Notes: generated by a model not told the origin, from the sequence alone. A stretch of 64,000 nt of DNA from Opitutaceae bacterium (GCA_016795545.1 JAEUGX010000066.1:18114-82113), one strand, 5' to 3'; counted from the first letter of the stretch, positions 30,826-40,315 are shown. Made by a program: numbers and translations.

Positions 30826-32046
30826 CTAGGGCGCCCCCGGGGCGGGGCCGTCGTTCCGCCACCAGCGCAGCTCGCGCGTGGCGCCCTCGGCGCAGGCCAC
30901 CAGGTCGGGGCGGCCGTCGCCGTTGAGATCCGCCGCGATCACCTGGCAGGCCCGGAGCCAGTCCTGGCGGATGACGTGCGGCGTCCAGCCGGACGCCGTC
31001 CGCTCGAACCACGCCAGGGCCGCTCCCGGCGTCTCGTGCCAGGCGGTGGCCGCGATGTCGCGGTCCCCGTCGCCGTCGAGATCGACGGCGATCGCCTCGA
31101 ACGCCTGCGGGAAGGGCTGCTGCACGACGTGCTTCCGCCACTCCCCGCCGCGGCCGAGGTTCTCGTACCAGACGACCTCGGGCACGATGGGGTTGCGCTC
31201 CGAGGGCACCAGGTCCGCGCCGAAGCCGGACGCCAGCACGAGGTCGGGATCGCCGTCGCCGTCGAAATCCACGGCCTCGCCGTGGCAGGCGCGCGCGGCC
31301 TTGTCGATGTAGTGCTGCGTCCACGGCAGGTCGGTCGGCCGGCCCGGGTTCTCCAGCCACAGCACGAGCCCCGCCCGGGCCGCCGTCCCCAGCACGTCGA
31401 GGTCGCCGTCGCCGTCCACGTCGGCCAGCCGCACCGTCCGGGTCTCGAGCAGGTTCTCGGCGATGTTCGCCTGCACCCACTTCGCCGGCGGCGGGTCCGA
31501 GGGACCGGGATTCCGGTGCCAGCTGAACATGTTGCCCTTGCGCCAGCTCGACGCGGCCACGTCGGGCCGGCCGTCGCCGTCGAGGTCGCCCACCTCCACG
31601 TCGTAAGCGCCCATGACGTCGCCCGCGCGCGTGATGAACCGCACCGGCCACTCGCCGCGCACGGCGGCGGGGCCCGGGTTCTCGAGCCAGCGGAGGTCGC
31701 CGCTCGAGTTCTCGACGATGACCACGTCCGGCCGGCCGTCGGCATTGAGGTCGGCGATCCGGTGCCGCTCCAGCAGGAAGCCGGGCGGCGGCTGGTAGTG
31801 CAGCAGGTGCCGCGTGAAGCGGCCCGTGCCGTCGTTCTCGAACCAGTGGAGCGAGTTGCGGCCGCGCGCGTCCGACGCCGTCAGGTCGAGGTCGCCGTCG
31901 CCGTCGAGGTCGGCCGCCGCCACGCCGTAGGGATAGGTGAGGTCGGCGGTGACCAGGATCTCCGTGAACCGCACCGGCGCCGCGCCCGCGGTCGCGCCGA
32001 GCAGCAGCAGCCCCGCGGTGATCAGCGGAACGGACGGCCGCCTCAT
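30826..32046 (-). CDS. Exported FG-GAP/VCBS repeat protein
   Basis: A 406-residue protein with signal peptide (LITAGLLLLGATAGAA) and at least seven calcium-binding loops of the form DxDGDGxxD, for example DLDGDGDLDLTASD, DLNADGRPDVVIVE, DVDGDGDLDVLGT, DFDGDGDPDLVLAS and DLNGDGRPDLVACA. The repeats should form a seven-bladed beta propeller like an integrin head, typical of cell-surface or secreted binding proteins. Its ATG overlaps the LamG stop as ATGA, so the two are coupled. Role in binding a glycan or surface is inferred. Confidence 0.9.
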   Translation of the reverse strand: MRRPSVPLITAGLLLLGATAGAAPVRFTEILVTADLTYPYGVAAADLDGDGDLDLTASDARGRNSLHWFENDGTGRFTRHLLHYQPPPGFLLERHRIADLNADGRPDVVIVENSSGDLRWLENPGPAAVRGEWPVRFITRAGDVMGAYDVEVGDLDGDGRPDVAASSWRKGNMFSWHRNPGPSDPPPAKWVQANIAENLLETRTVRLADVDGDGDLDVLGTAARAGLVLWLENPGRPTDLPWTQHYIDKAARACHGEAVDFDGDGDPDLVLASGFGADLVPSERNPIVPEVVWYENLGRGGEWRKHVVQQPFPQAFEAIAVDLDGDGDRDIAATAWHETPGAALAWFERTASGWTPHVIRQDWLRACQVIAADLNGDGRPDLVACAEGATRELRWWRNDGPAPGAP

Positions 32047-32939
32047 GGGGCCAGCCCGTATTTCGCGCGCAGGTAGGCGTCGAGCCCGTTCAGCTCGTCG
32101 ACCGTGAGCGCCTTGTCATAGCAGATCATCTCCGCGAGCTGGAACGTGAGCCAGTCGCCCAGCGTGGTGCTGCCGATGGCGGTGATCGCGCTCGGCATGT
32201 CCTCGAACGCGTCCGCGCTCTCCGGCGGGAGCGCGCGCTCCAGCACCTTGCCGTCCATGAAGATCCGGGCGAGCTTCGCCTTGTAGTCGAGCGTCACCAT
32301 CAGCCGGTGCCAGGCGTCGCCGGCCAGCGCATGCTGCTCGCCCCGGTCGAAGGACGAGTTCTGCGTGACGCGCTTCTGCTCGGGCACGGGGCGGGAGAAA
32401 AGCTTCACCTCGCCGCTGCCCTCGACGATCTGGACGGACATGCGCGAGTTGAGGTTGCTGACGTGCGTCAGGAACAGGTACCGGTTCTTGGTCCAGGCCG
32501 CGCCGGGGAACGGCGGGGGCCCGTAGACGAGCGAGGGCTTCACCAGGAAGACCGCGGTGAACCCGCTGGCCTTCTGGTTCAGCGCGTGTCCGGCCCGGTT
32601 GAGGATCAGGGTCTGCTGGTCCGCGGCGTCGAACGCCACGGCCGGCCGGCCGTGCAGGGCGCCGGCCTTGAAGGTGGGCGGACGCAGCTGCCCCATCACC
32701 AGATTCGGCAGCGGGATGCGGTCCTCGAAGATGGCGTCGAACCGTTTACCCGACTTGTCGGGCCAGTGCAGCACCCGGGCGCCGTCCTGGAGCGTGGCGG
32801 CGAGGTCGCCGGCTTCGAGCCAGAGGCCGAGCGCGTCGATCTGGCCGGGCTGGATCGCCGGCAGACGCGCCGGGAGCGTCAGGAGCGCGAACCCCGCCAG
32901 GAGCGCGCCGATTTTGCGGAATGAGACTGGAGACGTCAT
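32043..32939 (-). CDS. Exported LamG/concanavalin-like protein
   Basis: A 298-residue protein with a signal peptide (GALLAGFALLTLPARLPA). It contains a laminin-G / concanavalin-type jelly-roll (about 35-290), seen from WLEAGDLAATLQDG, HGRPAVAFDAADQQTLIL, WHRLMVTLDYKAKLARIFMD and the terminal LAEMICYDKALTVDELNG. These domains bind carbohydrate or protein ligands; no catalytic residues are evident. It is the first gene of the minus-strand run LamG / FG-GAP / AXE1 / MFS and diverges from the GH28 gene with a 199-bp shared regulatory gap. Confidence 0.85.
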   Translation of the reverse strand: MTSPVSFRKIGALLAGFALLTLPARLPAIQPGQIDALGLWLEAGDLAATLQDGARVLHWPDKSGKRFDAIFEDRIPLPNLVMGQLRPPTFKAGALHGRPAVAFDAADQQTLILNRAGHALNQKASGFTAVFLVKPSLVYGPPPFPGAAWTKNRYLFLTHVSNLNSRMSVQIVEGSGEVKLFSRPVPEQKRVTQNSSFDRGEQHALAGDAWHRLMVTLDYKAKLARIFMDGKVLERALPPESADAFEDMPSAITAIGSTTLGDWLTFQLAEMICYDKALTVDELNGLDAYLRAKYGLAP

Positions 32940-33066
32940 TGCTGTATCGGTTGAGGTTGAGTAATGCCTTCGCAGGCGACGTCGGCGGGGAGGCGGGCAG
33001 AAGCGTCAGCCTTGCCAATACAGAGCAGGAGCCGCGCCGCAATGGCGAACTTACACCGAAATCCGC

Positions 33067-33083
33067 GTTTCATCTTGCGAAAC
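33067..33083. promoter_or_regulatory. Candidate operator upstream of the GH28 gene
   Basis: GTTTC-ATCTTGC-GAAAC is an inverted repeat with a 7-base spacer, 55 bases before the GH28 start and in the shared gap with the LamG operon. The left half GTTTCAT also occurs in the operator-like element at 41145. Support is by symmetry and position only. Confidence 0.35.
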
Positions 33084-33138
33084 TAAAACTTGCCCGCGCG
33101 GCGGCGGCCCGTGAATGTGCCCGCCGGCGCCTTTCCGC

Positions 33139-34737
33139 ATGACCATCGCTCCGCCTCTCCGCTCCGCGCTCCGCCGCTCCGCCCGCGCCGCCGGATTCCG
33201 GGTCGCCCTGCTCCTCCTGGCGCCCCTCGCCGCGGCCGCCGCGGTCACGCCCGACGCCCCGCACCCGCGCGCGGTGGCCAGCCCGGCCTACCGGGTCGCC
33301 GCCGACGGCCTCCCCGTCTTCACCGAACAGTTCAAGGACGTCCACTACGCCGCCTTCACCTTCACCGGCCGCGTGGAGGTGACGGTGCGGGCGTCGGCCC
33401 CGATCCGCCGCTCCGCGGTCAGCCCGCGCGCGGCCGGCGTCGCCGCCGCCGTGGAGGGCGACACCCTGCGCCTCTCCCTCGACCGGCCGCGGCGCCTCGT
33501 CGTCACCCTCAACGACGGCGAACGCCTGTTCCTGTTCGCCGACGCGCCCGACCCCGCGGCGCCCGCGCCCGGGCAGCCGGGCGTGACGAGCGTCACCGAC
33601 CTCGGCGTCGACGCCACCGGCGCCCGCCTCGAGACCGCGCGCCTCCAGGCCGCCATCGACCGGGTGGCCGCCGCGCACGGCGTGCTCTACTTCCCGCCCG
33701 GCGTCTACCTGACCGGCACGCTGAGCCTGAAGAGCCACCTCACCCTCTACCTCGCGGCCGGCGCCCTGCTCCTCGGCTCCGACCGGCCGGCCGACTACCC
33801 CGTCGATCCCGGCCACCGCGAGCCGGAGACGCTCGCCGACGCCCGCACCTGGTCCAACCTGGGCTCCGACATGACCTTCAGCCGGCTCCTCCTCGTCGAC
33901 CAGGCCACGCACGTCCGCGTCGCCGGCCGGGGCGTGATCGACGGCCAGGGCCGGATCATCCGCGGCCTGGGCCGGCCGCCCAACCTCGTCCGCATCCGCT
34001 CCTCGTCGCACGTGACGTTCGCGGACGTCATCCTCCGCGACCCCGCCGCCTGGAACAGCCACCTGCTGGCCTCCGACCACGTCACCTACCGGGGCGTGCG
34101 CATCCTCAACGACCGCAGCGTGCCCAACACCGACGGCATCGACCCGGATTCCTCCCGCGACGTGCTGATCGAGAGCTGCTTCATCTACAGCGGCGACGAC
34201 CCGATCGCCATCAAGACCAGCGGCAACGCCGGGCTCCTCCGCCCCGTCGAGCGCGTCACCGTGCGCGGCAACATCTTCCTCACGCACACCTCGGCGATGA
34301 AGCTGGGCAGCGAGTCGCGGGCGGACATCCGCGACGTGCTCTTCGCGGACAACGACGTGCTCGAGGCCGACCGCGCGATCACCCTCTCGTGCATGGACGG
34401 CGCCCGCTACGAGCGCATCCGCTTCGTCGACAACCGCGTCGAGCGCCTCCTCTTCAAGACCCAGCAGCGGCCCCTGCTCATCCACGTCCGGCGGCGCCAG
34501 CCGGCGGCACCGGTGGGGCTCATCCGCGACGTGCTGATCCGCGACCTGACGGTCGACGACCCCGGCCCGAATCCCAGCCGGATCGCGGGCTTCGCGGCGG
34601 ACCACGCGGCCGCCGGCATCCGCTTCGAGCGCCTGACCATCGCCGGCCGCGTGCGCACCAGCGCCGCCGACGCCGGCATCGAACTCGGTCCGTACACGCA
34701 GGACGTGACTTTCCATCCTTCCTCCCCGGCACCCTGA
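33139..34737 (+). CDS. Glycoside hydrolase family 28 (polygalacturonase-like)
   Basis: A 532-residue exported enzyme: the signal peptide ends near AAAA-VTPD, followed by a beta-sandwich region (about 30-145) and a right-handed parallel beta-helix. Family motifs are VLYFPPGVYLTGTLSLKSH, NTDGIDPDSSRDV (catalytic Asp), YSGDDPIAIKTSG (paired Asp) and LTHTSAMKLGSESRAD. In the last the classical Gly-His-Gly is not present in standard form, a feature of some bacterial GH28 branches. GH28 enzymes hydrolyse galacturonan or rhamnogalacturonan. ATG 33139 gives a better signal peptide than ATG 33115. It is followed after 10 bases by a hydrolase, so the two form an operon. Confidence 0.88.
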   Translation: MTIAPPLRSALRRSARAAGFRVALLLLAPLAAAAAVTPDAPHPRAVASPAYRVAADGLPVFTEQFKDVHYAAFTFTGRVEVTVRASAPIRRSAVSPRAAGVAAAVEGDTLRLSLDRPRRLVVTLNDGERLFLFADAPDPAAPAPGQPGVTSVTDLGVDATGARLETARLQAAIDRVAAAHGVLYFPPGVYLTGTLSLKSHLTLYLAAGALLLGSDRPADYPVDPGHREPETLADARTWSNLGSDMTFSRLLLVDQATHVRVAGRGVIDGQGRIIRGLGRPPNLVRIRSSSHVTFADVILRDPAAWNSHLLASDHVTYRGVRILNDRSVPNTDGIDPDSSRDVLIESCFIYSGDDPIAIKTSGNAGLLRPVERVTVRGNIFLTHTSAMKLGSESRADIRDVLFADNDVLEADRAITLSCMDGARYERIRFVDNRVERLLFKTQQRPLLIHVRRRQPAAPVGLIRDVLIRDLTVDDPGPNPSRIAGFAADHAAAGIRFERLTIAGRVRTSAADAGIELGPYTQDVTFHPSSPAP

Positions 34738-34747
34738 TCCCACCCTC

Positions 34748-36838
34748 ATGACCTCCGAACCCACCCGCCCCGGACTCAGCCGCCGGGACATGCTCCGCCG
34801 GACCGGCCTGGGCCTGCTCGGCGCCTCGCTCGCCGGCCAGGTCGGCGCCGCCCCGGCCGCGCCGGCGCCGGCCGCCGCTCCCGCTCCCGTCCCCGCCCCC
34901 TCGCACAACCGCTTTCCGCGGATCGTGCAGGAATATTACGTCGCCCGCATCCGCGAGACCGAGCGGCAGGCCGACCTCCGCCGGGCCGCCGTCGGCACCC
35001 GGGCCGAGGCCGAGGCCTACGTGCAGGAGGTCCGGCGCAAGATCGGGCAATGCTTCGGGCCCCCGCCGGAGAAAACGCCGCTGCAAGCCCGGATCACCGG
35101 CGTGCTCGAGCGCGACGCCTACCGGATCGAGAAGGTGATCTTCGAGAGCCGTCCCGGCTTTCTCGTGACCGCCAACCTCTATGTGCCGAAGGGCCGGAGC
35201 GCGCCGATGCCGGGCGTGGTCGCCGCCTGCGGGCACTACCCCGAGGCCAAGGCCGCCGCCGCCTACCAGAGCTTCGCCCAGGCCCTGGCGCGGTTCGGCT
35301 ACGTCACCCTCATCTTCGACCCGGCCGGACAGGGCGAGCGCCTGCAGTACCCCGACGAATCCCTCCGCTCCCGCAAGGGCGACAACGGCGTGCGCGAGCA
35401 CCTCTTCGCCGGCAACCAGCAGCTGCTCGTGGGCGAGTCGCTCCCGGCCTGGCGCGCCTGGGACGGCATCCGGGCCCTCGACTACCTTCTCAGCCGGCCC
35501 GAGGTCGACCCGGCCCACGTCGGGATCACCGGCAACTCCGGCGGCGGCACCGACACCACCTGGCTGTGCGGCTGGGAGTCCCGCTGGACCATGGCGGCGC
35601 CCCAGTGCTTCGTGACCACCTTCCGCCGCAACCTCGAGAACGAGCTGCCGGCCGACTCCGAGCAGTGTCCGCCGCGCGCGCTGGCGCTCGGCCTCGACCA
35701 CTCCGACTTCATCGCGGCCATGGCCCCCAAGCCCGTCGTGCTGCTCGGCCAGGAAAAGGACTTCTTCGACGCGCGCGGCCTCGAGGAGGCCTACGCGCGC
35801 CTCCGCCGCCTCTACGCCCTTCTGGGCGCCGAGCAGAACATCCGGCTGGTCATCGACTCCGACTACCACGCCTTCTCGCAGCCCAGCCGCGAGGCGATGT
35901 ACGGCTGGTTCAACCGGGTCACGGGCCTCGCCCCGGACGGCCGCGAGCCCGCGCTGACGCTCGAGACCGAGGCCGACCTGCGCTGCACGCCGCGCGGGCA
36001 GGTCAGCACGCTCGGCAGCCGGACGATCTTCTCGTTCACCCGGGAGCACTCGCTCGCCCTGCGGCGCGCCCGGCCGGTCCTCGCCGGCGGCGCCCTGCGC
36101 GCCGCGGTGGCGGCGGCCCTGCGCCTCCCGCCCGTGCCCGCCGCCCCCGAGTACCGCATCCTCCGCCCCGCCCGCGGTCCGGCCTACGCCGGCCGCCACG
36201 CCGCCGTCTACGCGGTCGAGACCGAGCCCCACATCTGCGCGCTCGTCTACCGCCTCAGCGCCCAGCCGCTGATCTCCCGGCCGCCGCGCCGCGGCGGGCG
36301 CGCCCTGCTCTACGTCTGCCACCGCTCGTCCGACGAGGAGCTCCAGCACGACCCCTGGCTGGCCGCCCTGGCCCAGTCCGAGGAGGCCGTCTTCACGTGC
36401 GACCCGCGCGGCATCGGCGAATCGCGCCCCAACACCTGCGGCCGGGCCTACGACGAGCCGTACAGCAGCGACTACTTCTACGCCGCCCACGGCGTCATGT
36501 TCGACCACCCCTATGTCGGGCAGAAGACCTTCGATGTGCTGGCCGTCCTCGCGTTCCTGGCGAACTGCGGCCACACCGAGGTGCACCTCGCGGCCGCCGG
36601 CTGGGGCACGATCCCGGCCACGTTCGCCGCGGTGCTATCGGACCAGGTCACGCAGGTGTCGCTGCTCCACGCCCCGACCTCGTTCGGCGACATCGCCGAG
36701 TCCGAGGAATACAACTGGCCGCTCTCCACGTTCGTGCCCGGCGTGCTGCGCACCTTCGACCTGCCCGACTGCTACGCCGCGCTCGCCGGCAAAAATCTGC
36801 GCCGCGACGAGCCCTGGGGGCCGGGGGCGGACGCGTAG
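34748..36838 (+). CDS. Exported tandem alpha/beta-hydrolase with degenerate second domain
   Basis: A 696-residue protein with a Tat-type leader (SRRDMLRRTGLGLLGASLAG). The first alpha/beta-hydrolase domain (about 55-395) is complete: Ser264 in VGITGNSGGGTDT, an acidic residue near 338 in QEKDFFDARG, His374 in DSDYHAFSQ. The second (about 465-690) keeps the fold pattern, including VFTCDPRGIGESRPN, but has AAAGWGTIPATF where the nucleophile elbow should be, so Trp619 replaces the Ser. It is probably a de-esterifying enzyme for pectin or hemicellulose fragments, with a binding or structural second half (inference). Coupled to the GH28 gene; convergent with the next MFS gene at 7 bases. Confidence 0.82.
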   Translation: MTSEPTRPGLSRRDMLRRTGLGLLGASLAGQVGAAPAAPAPAAAPAPVPAPSHNRFPRIVQEYYVARIRETERQADLRRAAVGTRAEAEAYVQEVRRKIGQCFGPPPEKTPLQARITGVLERDAYRIEKVIFESRPGFLVTANLYVPKGRSAPMPGVVAACGHYPEAKAAAAYQSFAQALARFGYVTLIFDPAGQGERLQYPDESLRSRKGDNGVREHLFAGNQQLLVGESLPAWRAWDGIRALDYLLSRPEVDPAHVGITGNSGGGTDTTWLCGWESRWTMAAPQCFVTTFRRNLENELPADSEQCPPRALALGLDHSDFIAAMAPKPVVLLGQEKDFFDARGLEEAYARLRRLYALLGAEQNIRLVIDSDYHAFSQPSREAMYGWFNRVTGLAPDGREPALTLETEADLRCTPRGQVSTLGSRTIFSFTREHSLALRRARPVLAGGALRAAVAAALRLPPVPAAPEYRILRPARGPAYAGRHAAVYAVETEPHICALVYRLSAQPLISRPPRRGGRALLYVCHRSSDEELQHDPWLAALAQSEEAVFTCDPRGIGESRPNTCGRAYDEPYSSDYFYAAHGVMFDHPYVGQKTFDVLAVLAFLANCGHTEVHLAAAGWGTIPATFAAVLSDQVTQVSLLHAPTSFGDIAESEEYNWPLSTFVPGVLRTFDLPDCYAALAGKNLRRDEPWGPGADA

Positions 36839-36845
36839 GCCCCGC

Positions 36846-38105
36846 CTACCGCGCGGCGGGCTCCGCGCCGTGCGCCTCCGCGCGGGCGATGTCGCGCCGG
36901 GCGAAGAACCAGTAGCTGCAGAGGTGCCCGAGGCCGGGGATCACGAGCACGATGGTCAGCAGCGCGAACACCAGGTTCAGGCCCATCGTGCTCTTGAAGA
37001 CGCCGGTCAGGAACACCCCGATGCCGCCCGCCAGGCTGGCGGAGGTGTTCATGATGCCGACCGCCGTCGAGCGGAACCGCTCCGGCACCACCTCGCAGAG
37101 GATGGGGTGCTCGTTGGGCGTGGCCAGCCCGATGACGACCGAGAACAGCCCGACCGCCGCGACGGCCAGCCCGTAGCCGGGCTGGAGGAGGAAAAGGAGC
37201 AGGAACGGGGCCGATCCCAGGAAACACAAGCCGATGAGCAGCATGCGGCGCCGGCGCTCGCGCACCGCCATGACGTCGGAGAGCCAGCCGCCGGCCAGGT
37301 TGCCGATCACGGTCGTGCCCTGCAGCATCACCGTGCCCACCAGCCCGGACTCGGCCAGGCTCAGGTTGAAGCTCTCGCGGAAATACAGCGGCAGCCAGCT
37401 GAGGAAGACCCAGGAGGAGATGCTGACCAGCATGGCGCCCCCGAGCAGGAGGCAGTAGGACGGCGTGCGGAAGAGGTAGCCGAGGGCCTCGCCGAGTCCG
37501 GCGCCCGACCGTTTCGCCGCCCGCGCCGCCAGGGCGTTGGGGCCATCCGTCAGCAGCGGCTGGCCCGCCAGCGCGAACACCATGCCAAACAGCCCCAGCA
37601 CCCAGAAACCCGCGCGCCAGCCGAAATGGTCCGCCAGGAAGCCCACGCCGACGCCGCCGATGACCACGCCGAGGTTCATGCCGATCGGCAGCAGGCTGAT
37701 GGCCCGGGCGCGCGTCGCCACGCCGTGGTGATCGGCCGACAGCGCGACCGCCGACGGGATGAACGGGCTCTCGGTCAGGCCGAGCGCCATCCGCAGCACG
37801 AGCAGCGTGGTCAGCCCGCCCGCCAGCCCGGTCAGGCCGGTCACCGCGCTCCACAGCAGCAGGCTGACCAGCACCAGCCCACGCCGCGAGTACCGGTCGG
37901 CCAGGCTGCCGGAGAAGGGCGACGCCAGGGCGTAGCTCCACAGGAACACCGAGCCGATCAGCCCCAGCTGCGTGTCGGTCAGGTCGAACTCGGACCGCAC
38001 GACCGGCAGCACCGTCGAGAACGCGGCGCGGTCGGCGTAGTTGAGCGCCGACGCGATTACCAGGAAGGCCGTGACTCGCCAGCGGGGCTGCAGCCAGGTG
38101 GGCAT
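36846..38105 (-). CDS. MFS transporter, paralogue of the one at 28086
   Basis: A 419-residue inner-membrane protein with 12 helices. It is similar along its length to the transporter at 28086 (ALNYADRAAFSTVLPVV, SVFLWSYALASPFSG, ADHFGWRAGFWVLGL). It is the last gene of a minus-strand operon (SDR, epimerase-like, PLP enzyme, MFS) with only 7 bases to the PLP gene, so it probably imports the substrate of those enzymes, likely a sugar acid or related polyol (inference). The 28086 copy pairs with the AXE1 esterase, suggesting different substrates. Confidence 0.88.
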   Translation of the reverse strand: MPTWLQPRWRVTAFLVIASALNYADRAAFSTVLPVVRSEFDLTDTQLGLIGSVFLWSYALASPFSGSLADRYSRRGLVLVSLLLWSAVTGLTGLAGGLTTLLVLRMALGLTESPFIPSAVALSADHHGVATRARAISLLPIGMNLGVVIGGVGVGFLADHFGWRAGFWVLGLFGMVFALAGQPLLTDGPNALAARAAKRSGAGLGEALGYLFRTPSYCLLLGGAMLVSISSWVFLSWLPLYFRESFNLSLAESGLVGTVMLQGTTVIGNLAGGWLSDVMAVRERRRRMLLIGLCFLGSAPFLLLFLLQPGYGLAVAAVGLFSVVIGLATPNEHPILCEVVPERFRSTAVGIMNTSASLAGGIGVFLTGVFKSTMGLNLVFALLTIVLVIPGLGHLCSYWFFARRDIARAEAHGAEPAAR

Positions 38106-38112
38106 GACGCGG

Positions 38113-39183
38113 TCAGTTCCGGGGCGCGCCCCGCACGCCGGCCTTGACCGCCTCGCGGAACGCCTGGAAATCGTCGAGCAAGGGCGTCGCGCCGCCGCCC
38201 GTCATGCGGATGAGCGAGCGCTCGTCCTTGAAGCCGCTGCCCGTGACCAGGCACACCACCGGCTCGTCCGCCGGCAGCTCGCCGCGCGCGACCGCCTGGG
38301 CCGCGCCGGCCAGCGCCACGGCGCCCGCCGGCTCGCAGAAGATGCCCTCCTCGGTCGCCATGCGGGCCTGCCAGGACCAGGCGGCCTCGTCCTCGACGAC
38401 GTGGCCCAGCCCGCCCGAGAGTCGGCAGGCCGCGATGACGGCGTCCCCGTCCAGGATGCTGCCGACCTGCAGGCCGCTGATGGCGGTCTTCGACTCGACG
38501 GGCGCCGCCCGGTCGCGGCCGGCGCGGAGCGCGGAGGCGATCGTGTCGTTGCCCGCCGGCTGCACGCAGTGCACCCGGGCCGACGAGCCCGCGGCCGCCA
38601 GGCCGCGCGCCACGGCCAGCGTCAGGCCGCCGGCCCCCGCCGGGCTGAAGACGTGTGGCGCCGCCCCGCCGAACGCGGCGGCGATCTCGGTGCCGATCGA
38701 CTGCACGCCGGCCATGCCGACCGGGGAGTAGACGAACGCGCTGATCTCGACCGCGGCCCCGAGCTCGGCCGCCAGGCCGCCGAGGCCGTCCATCACCGCC
38801 TTGCTCATGACCGGCGACGTGCCGAAATTCCGGATGCGGTAGAGCTTCGCGCCATAGGCGAGCATCTGCCGGAGCTTGCCTTCCGGCGCGCCCTCGACGA
38901 TCGCGAGGTAGCACGGGATGCCGGCCCGCGCGCAGTACGCGGCCAGCGCCGCGCCGGTGTTGCCGCTCGAGGTGCCGAGGCACGCCGGCCGCCCTTCGCG
39001 CCGCAGGCGCGTCACCGCCGCCGCCGCGAACCGGTCCTTGTAGGAGCCGGTCGGGTTGGCGCCCTCGTACTTGAACCAGAGCTGCCGCAGCCCGAGGGCC
39101 GGGCCGATTCGCTCGGAGCGGATCAGCGGCGTGTTGCCTTCGCCGAGCGTGACGGCCTCCGCGGCCGGGGATGGGGTCTTCAT
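38113..39183 (-). CDS. Fold-type II PLP enzyme, threonine synthase-like
   Basis: A 356-residue PLP-dependent beta-family enzyme. It has ANPTGSYKDRFAAAA with the PLP lysine (Lys49), LGTSSGNTGAALAAY for cofactor phosphate binding, and the C-terminal ATEEGIFCEPAGAVALAG. These match the threonine synthase / serine-threonine dehydratase group. It is unusual to find it inside a sugar operon; it could deaminate or eliminate from a hydroxy-amino acid made in this pathway, or be a housekeeping threonine synthase. ATG 39183 overlaps the stop of the preceding gene as ATGA, so it is translationally coupled. Confidence 0.85.
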   Translation of the reverse strand: MKTPSPAAEAVTLGEGNTPLIRSERIGPALGLRQLWFKYEGANPTGSYKDRFAAAAVTRLRREGRPACLGTSSGNTGAALAAYCARAGIPCYLAIVEGAPEGKLRQMLAYGAKLYRIRNFGTSPVMSKAVMDGLGGLAAELGAAVEISAFVYSPVGMAGVQSIGTEIAAAFGGAAPHVFSPAGAGGLTLAVARGLAAAGSSARVHCVQPAGNDTIASALRAGRDRAAPVESKTAISGLQVGSILDGDAVIAACRLSGGLGHVVEDEAAWSWQARMATEEGIFCEPAGAVALAGAAQAVARGELPADEPVVCLVTGSGFKDERSLIRMTGGGATPLLDDFQAFREAVKAGVRGAPRN

Positions 39184-40298
39184 GAAGCCGGTTTTCCGCC
39201 CGCCCACGGGCCCGCGGACTTGGTCACGAAGCCGGTGACCATCGCGGCGGTCACAGACCCGCGTCCCGGGATCTGCCGCACCTCGCCGGCGCGCACGAGG
39301 TCGGCGAACTGGCCGGCCGGCGACGTGCTCGGCTGCAGGGTGACGAGGTGGCCCTCGCCCCACAGCGGATAGTGCGCGATGCCGCCCGCGCTGGCCCACG
39401 ACCAGGCGTAGGGGAAGACCTCGAGGTCCCACTCCATCGCGAAGCCCAGCCCCCGGGCCTCGTTCCAGATGCAGCCCCAGCCGGCGCTAAGGTCGGTCAG
39501 CTGCACGGAGTGATCCAGCCCGCTGCCGGCCGGCGGCACCACGCTGCAGTCGCGCATCCGGCCCGACTCGCGCTCGGGCACGAGCGGCCACTCGCCCCGG
39601 TAGCCGGCCCGCAGCTGCAGGGCCTCCGGGTGGTCGGTGTCGAAGATCCGCACCCCGCGGGCCGGCGCCACCAGCCGGGCGCCCTCGATCAGCGGGCCGC
39701 CGAACGTCGGGTGCTGCAGCCAGGCCACCGGCAGCGCGCCGGCGGAGCGGTTCTCCACGGTCTCGCGCCAGTAAAGCAGCCGGTCGTCGGGCCGCATCGT
39801 GAGCTCGCGGCGGTAGACCAGCGGGGTGCGCACGGAACGGCCGACCAGCGTGACCACCAGCGCCCCGCCGGCGGTCTTCACCTCCGGCACCCACGGCACC
39901 GCGCGGATCTCGCCGTGCGAGCCGATGGGCGCGCCGAAATAGCTCGTCGGGAAGAAGCCCGTCGGCAGCGACACGTACCAGCTGCCGTCCATGACGTCGA
40001 AGAGGTCGCTGCCGCCCGTCATGGGCTGGTCGAGCACCCGCGGGCGCGCGGGCTGGACCCAGGGATTGCGCCAGATGATATCGAGGCCGGTCTCCCGGTC
40101 GACGTAGCTGGTGATGGCCCCGCCCATCTCGGGCCAGAGCACCACCCGCGTCCGCCGGTTCTCCATCACCAGGAGCCGGCGCCCCTCCTCCGTCACCCAG
40201 CGTGCCGCCGGGCGGTCCGCCCGCCGGGTCCGCCGGGCCGGCGCCGCCTTGGCCGCCGTCCGGGATCGTTTGGTCTTCGCCTTGGATTGTTTGGCCAT
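39180..40298 (-). CDS. Galactose-mutarotase-like (aldose epimerase superfamily) protein
   Basis: A 372-residue protein. After a basic Lys/Arg-rich N-terminal 35 residues, the body is beta-rich and reads like the aldose epimerase / DUF4380 superfamily: VVLWPEMGGAITSYVDRETG, IIWRNPWVQPARPRV, SHGEIRAVPW, a central LLYWRETVENRS strand pair, and VTLQPSTSPAGQFADL near the end. Members of the superfamily convert anomers of sugars or simply bind them. Start at ATG 40298 (MAKQSKAKTKRS); the frame remains open upstream into the SDR gene. There are 17 bases after the SDR stop, and it is coupled to the PLP gene. Confidence 0.75.
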   Translation of the reverse strand: MAKQSKAKTKRSRTAAKAAPARRTRRADRPAARWVTEEGRRLLVMENRRTRVVLWPEMGGAITSYVDRETGLDIIWRNPWVQPARPRVLDQPMTGGSDLFDVMDGSWYVSLPTGFFPTSYFGAPIGSHGEIRAVPWVPEVKTAGGALVVTLVGRSVRTPLVYRRELTMRPDDRLLYWRETVENRSAGALPVAWLQHPTFGGPLIEGARLVAPARGVRIFDTDHPEALQLRAGYRGEWPLVPERESGRMRDCSVVPPAGSGLDHSVQLTDLSAGWGCIWNEARGLGFAMEWDLEVFPYAWSWASAGGIAHYPLWGEGHLVTLQPSTSPAGQFADLVRAGEVRQIPGRGSVTAAMVTGFVTKSAGPWAGGKPAS

Positions 40299-40315
40299 AA
40301 ATCGGATGCCGGCGC

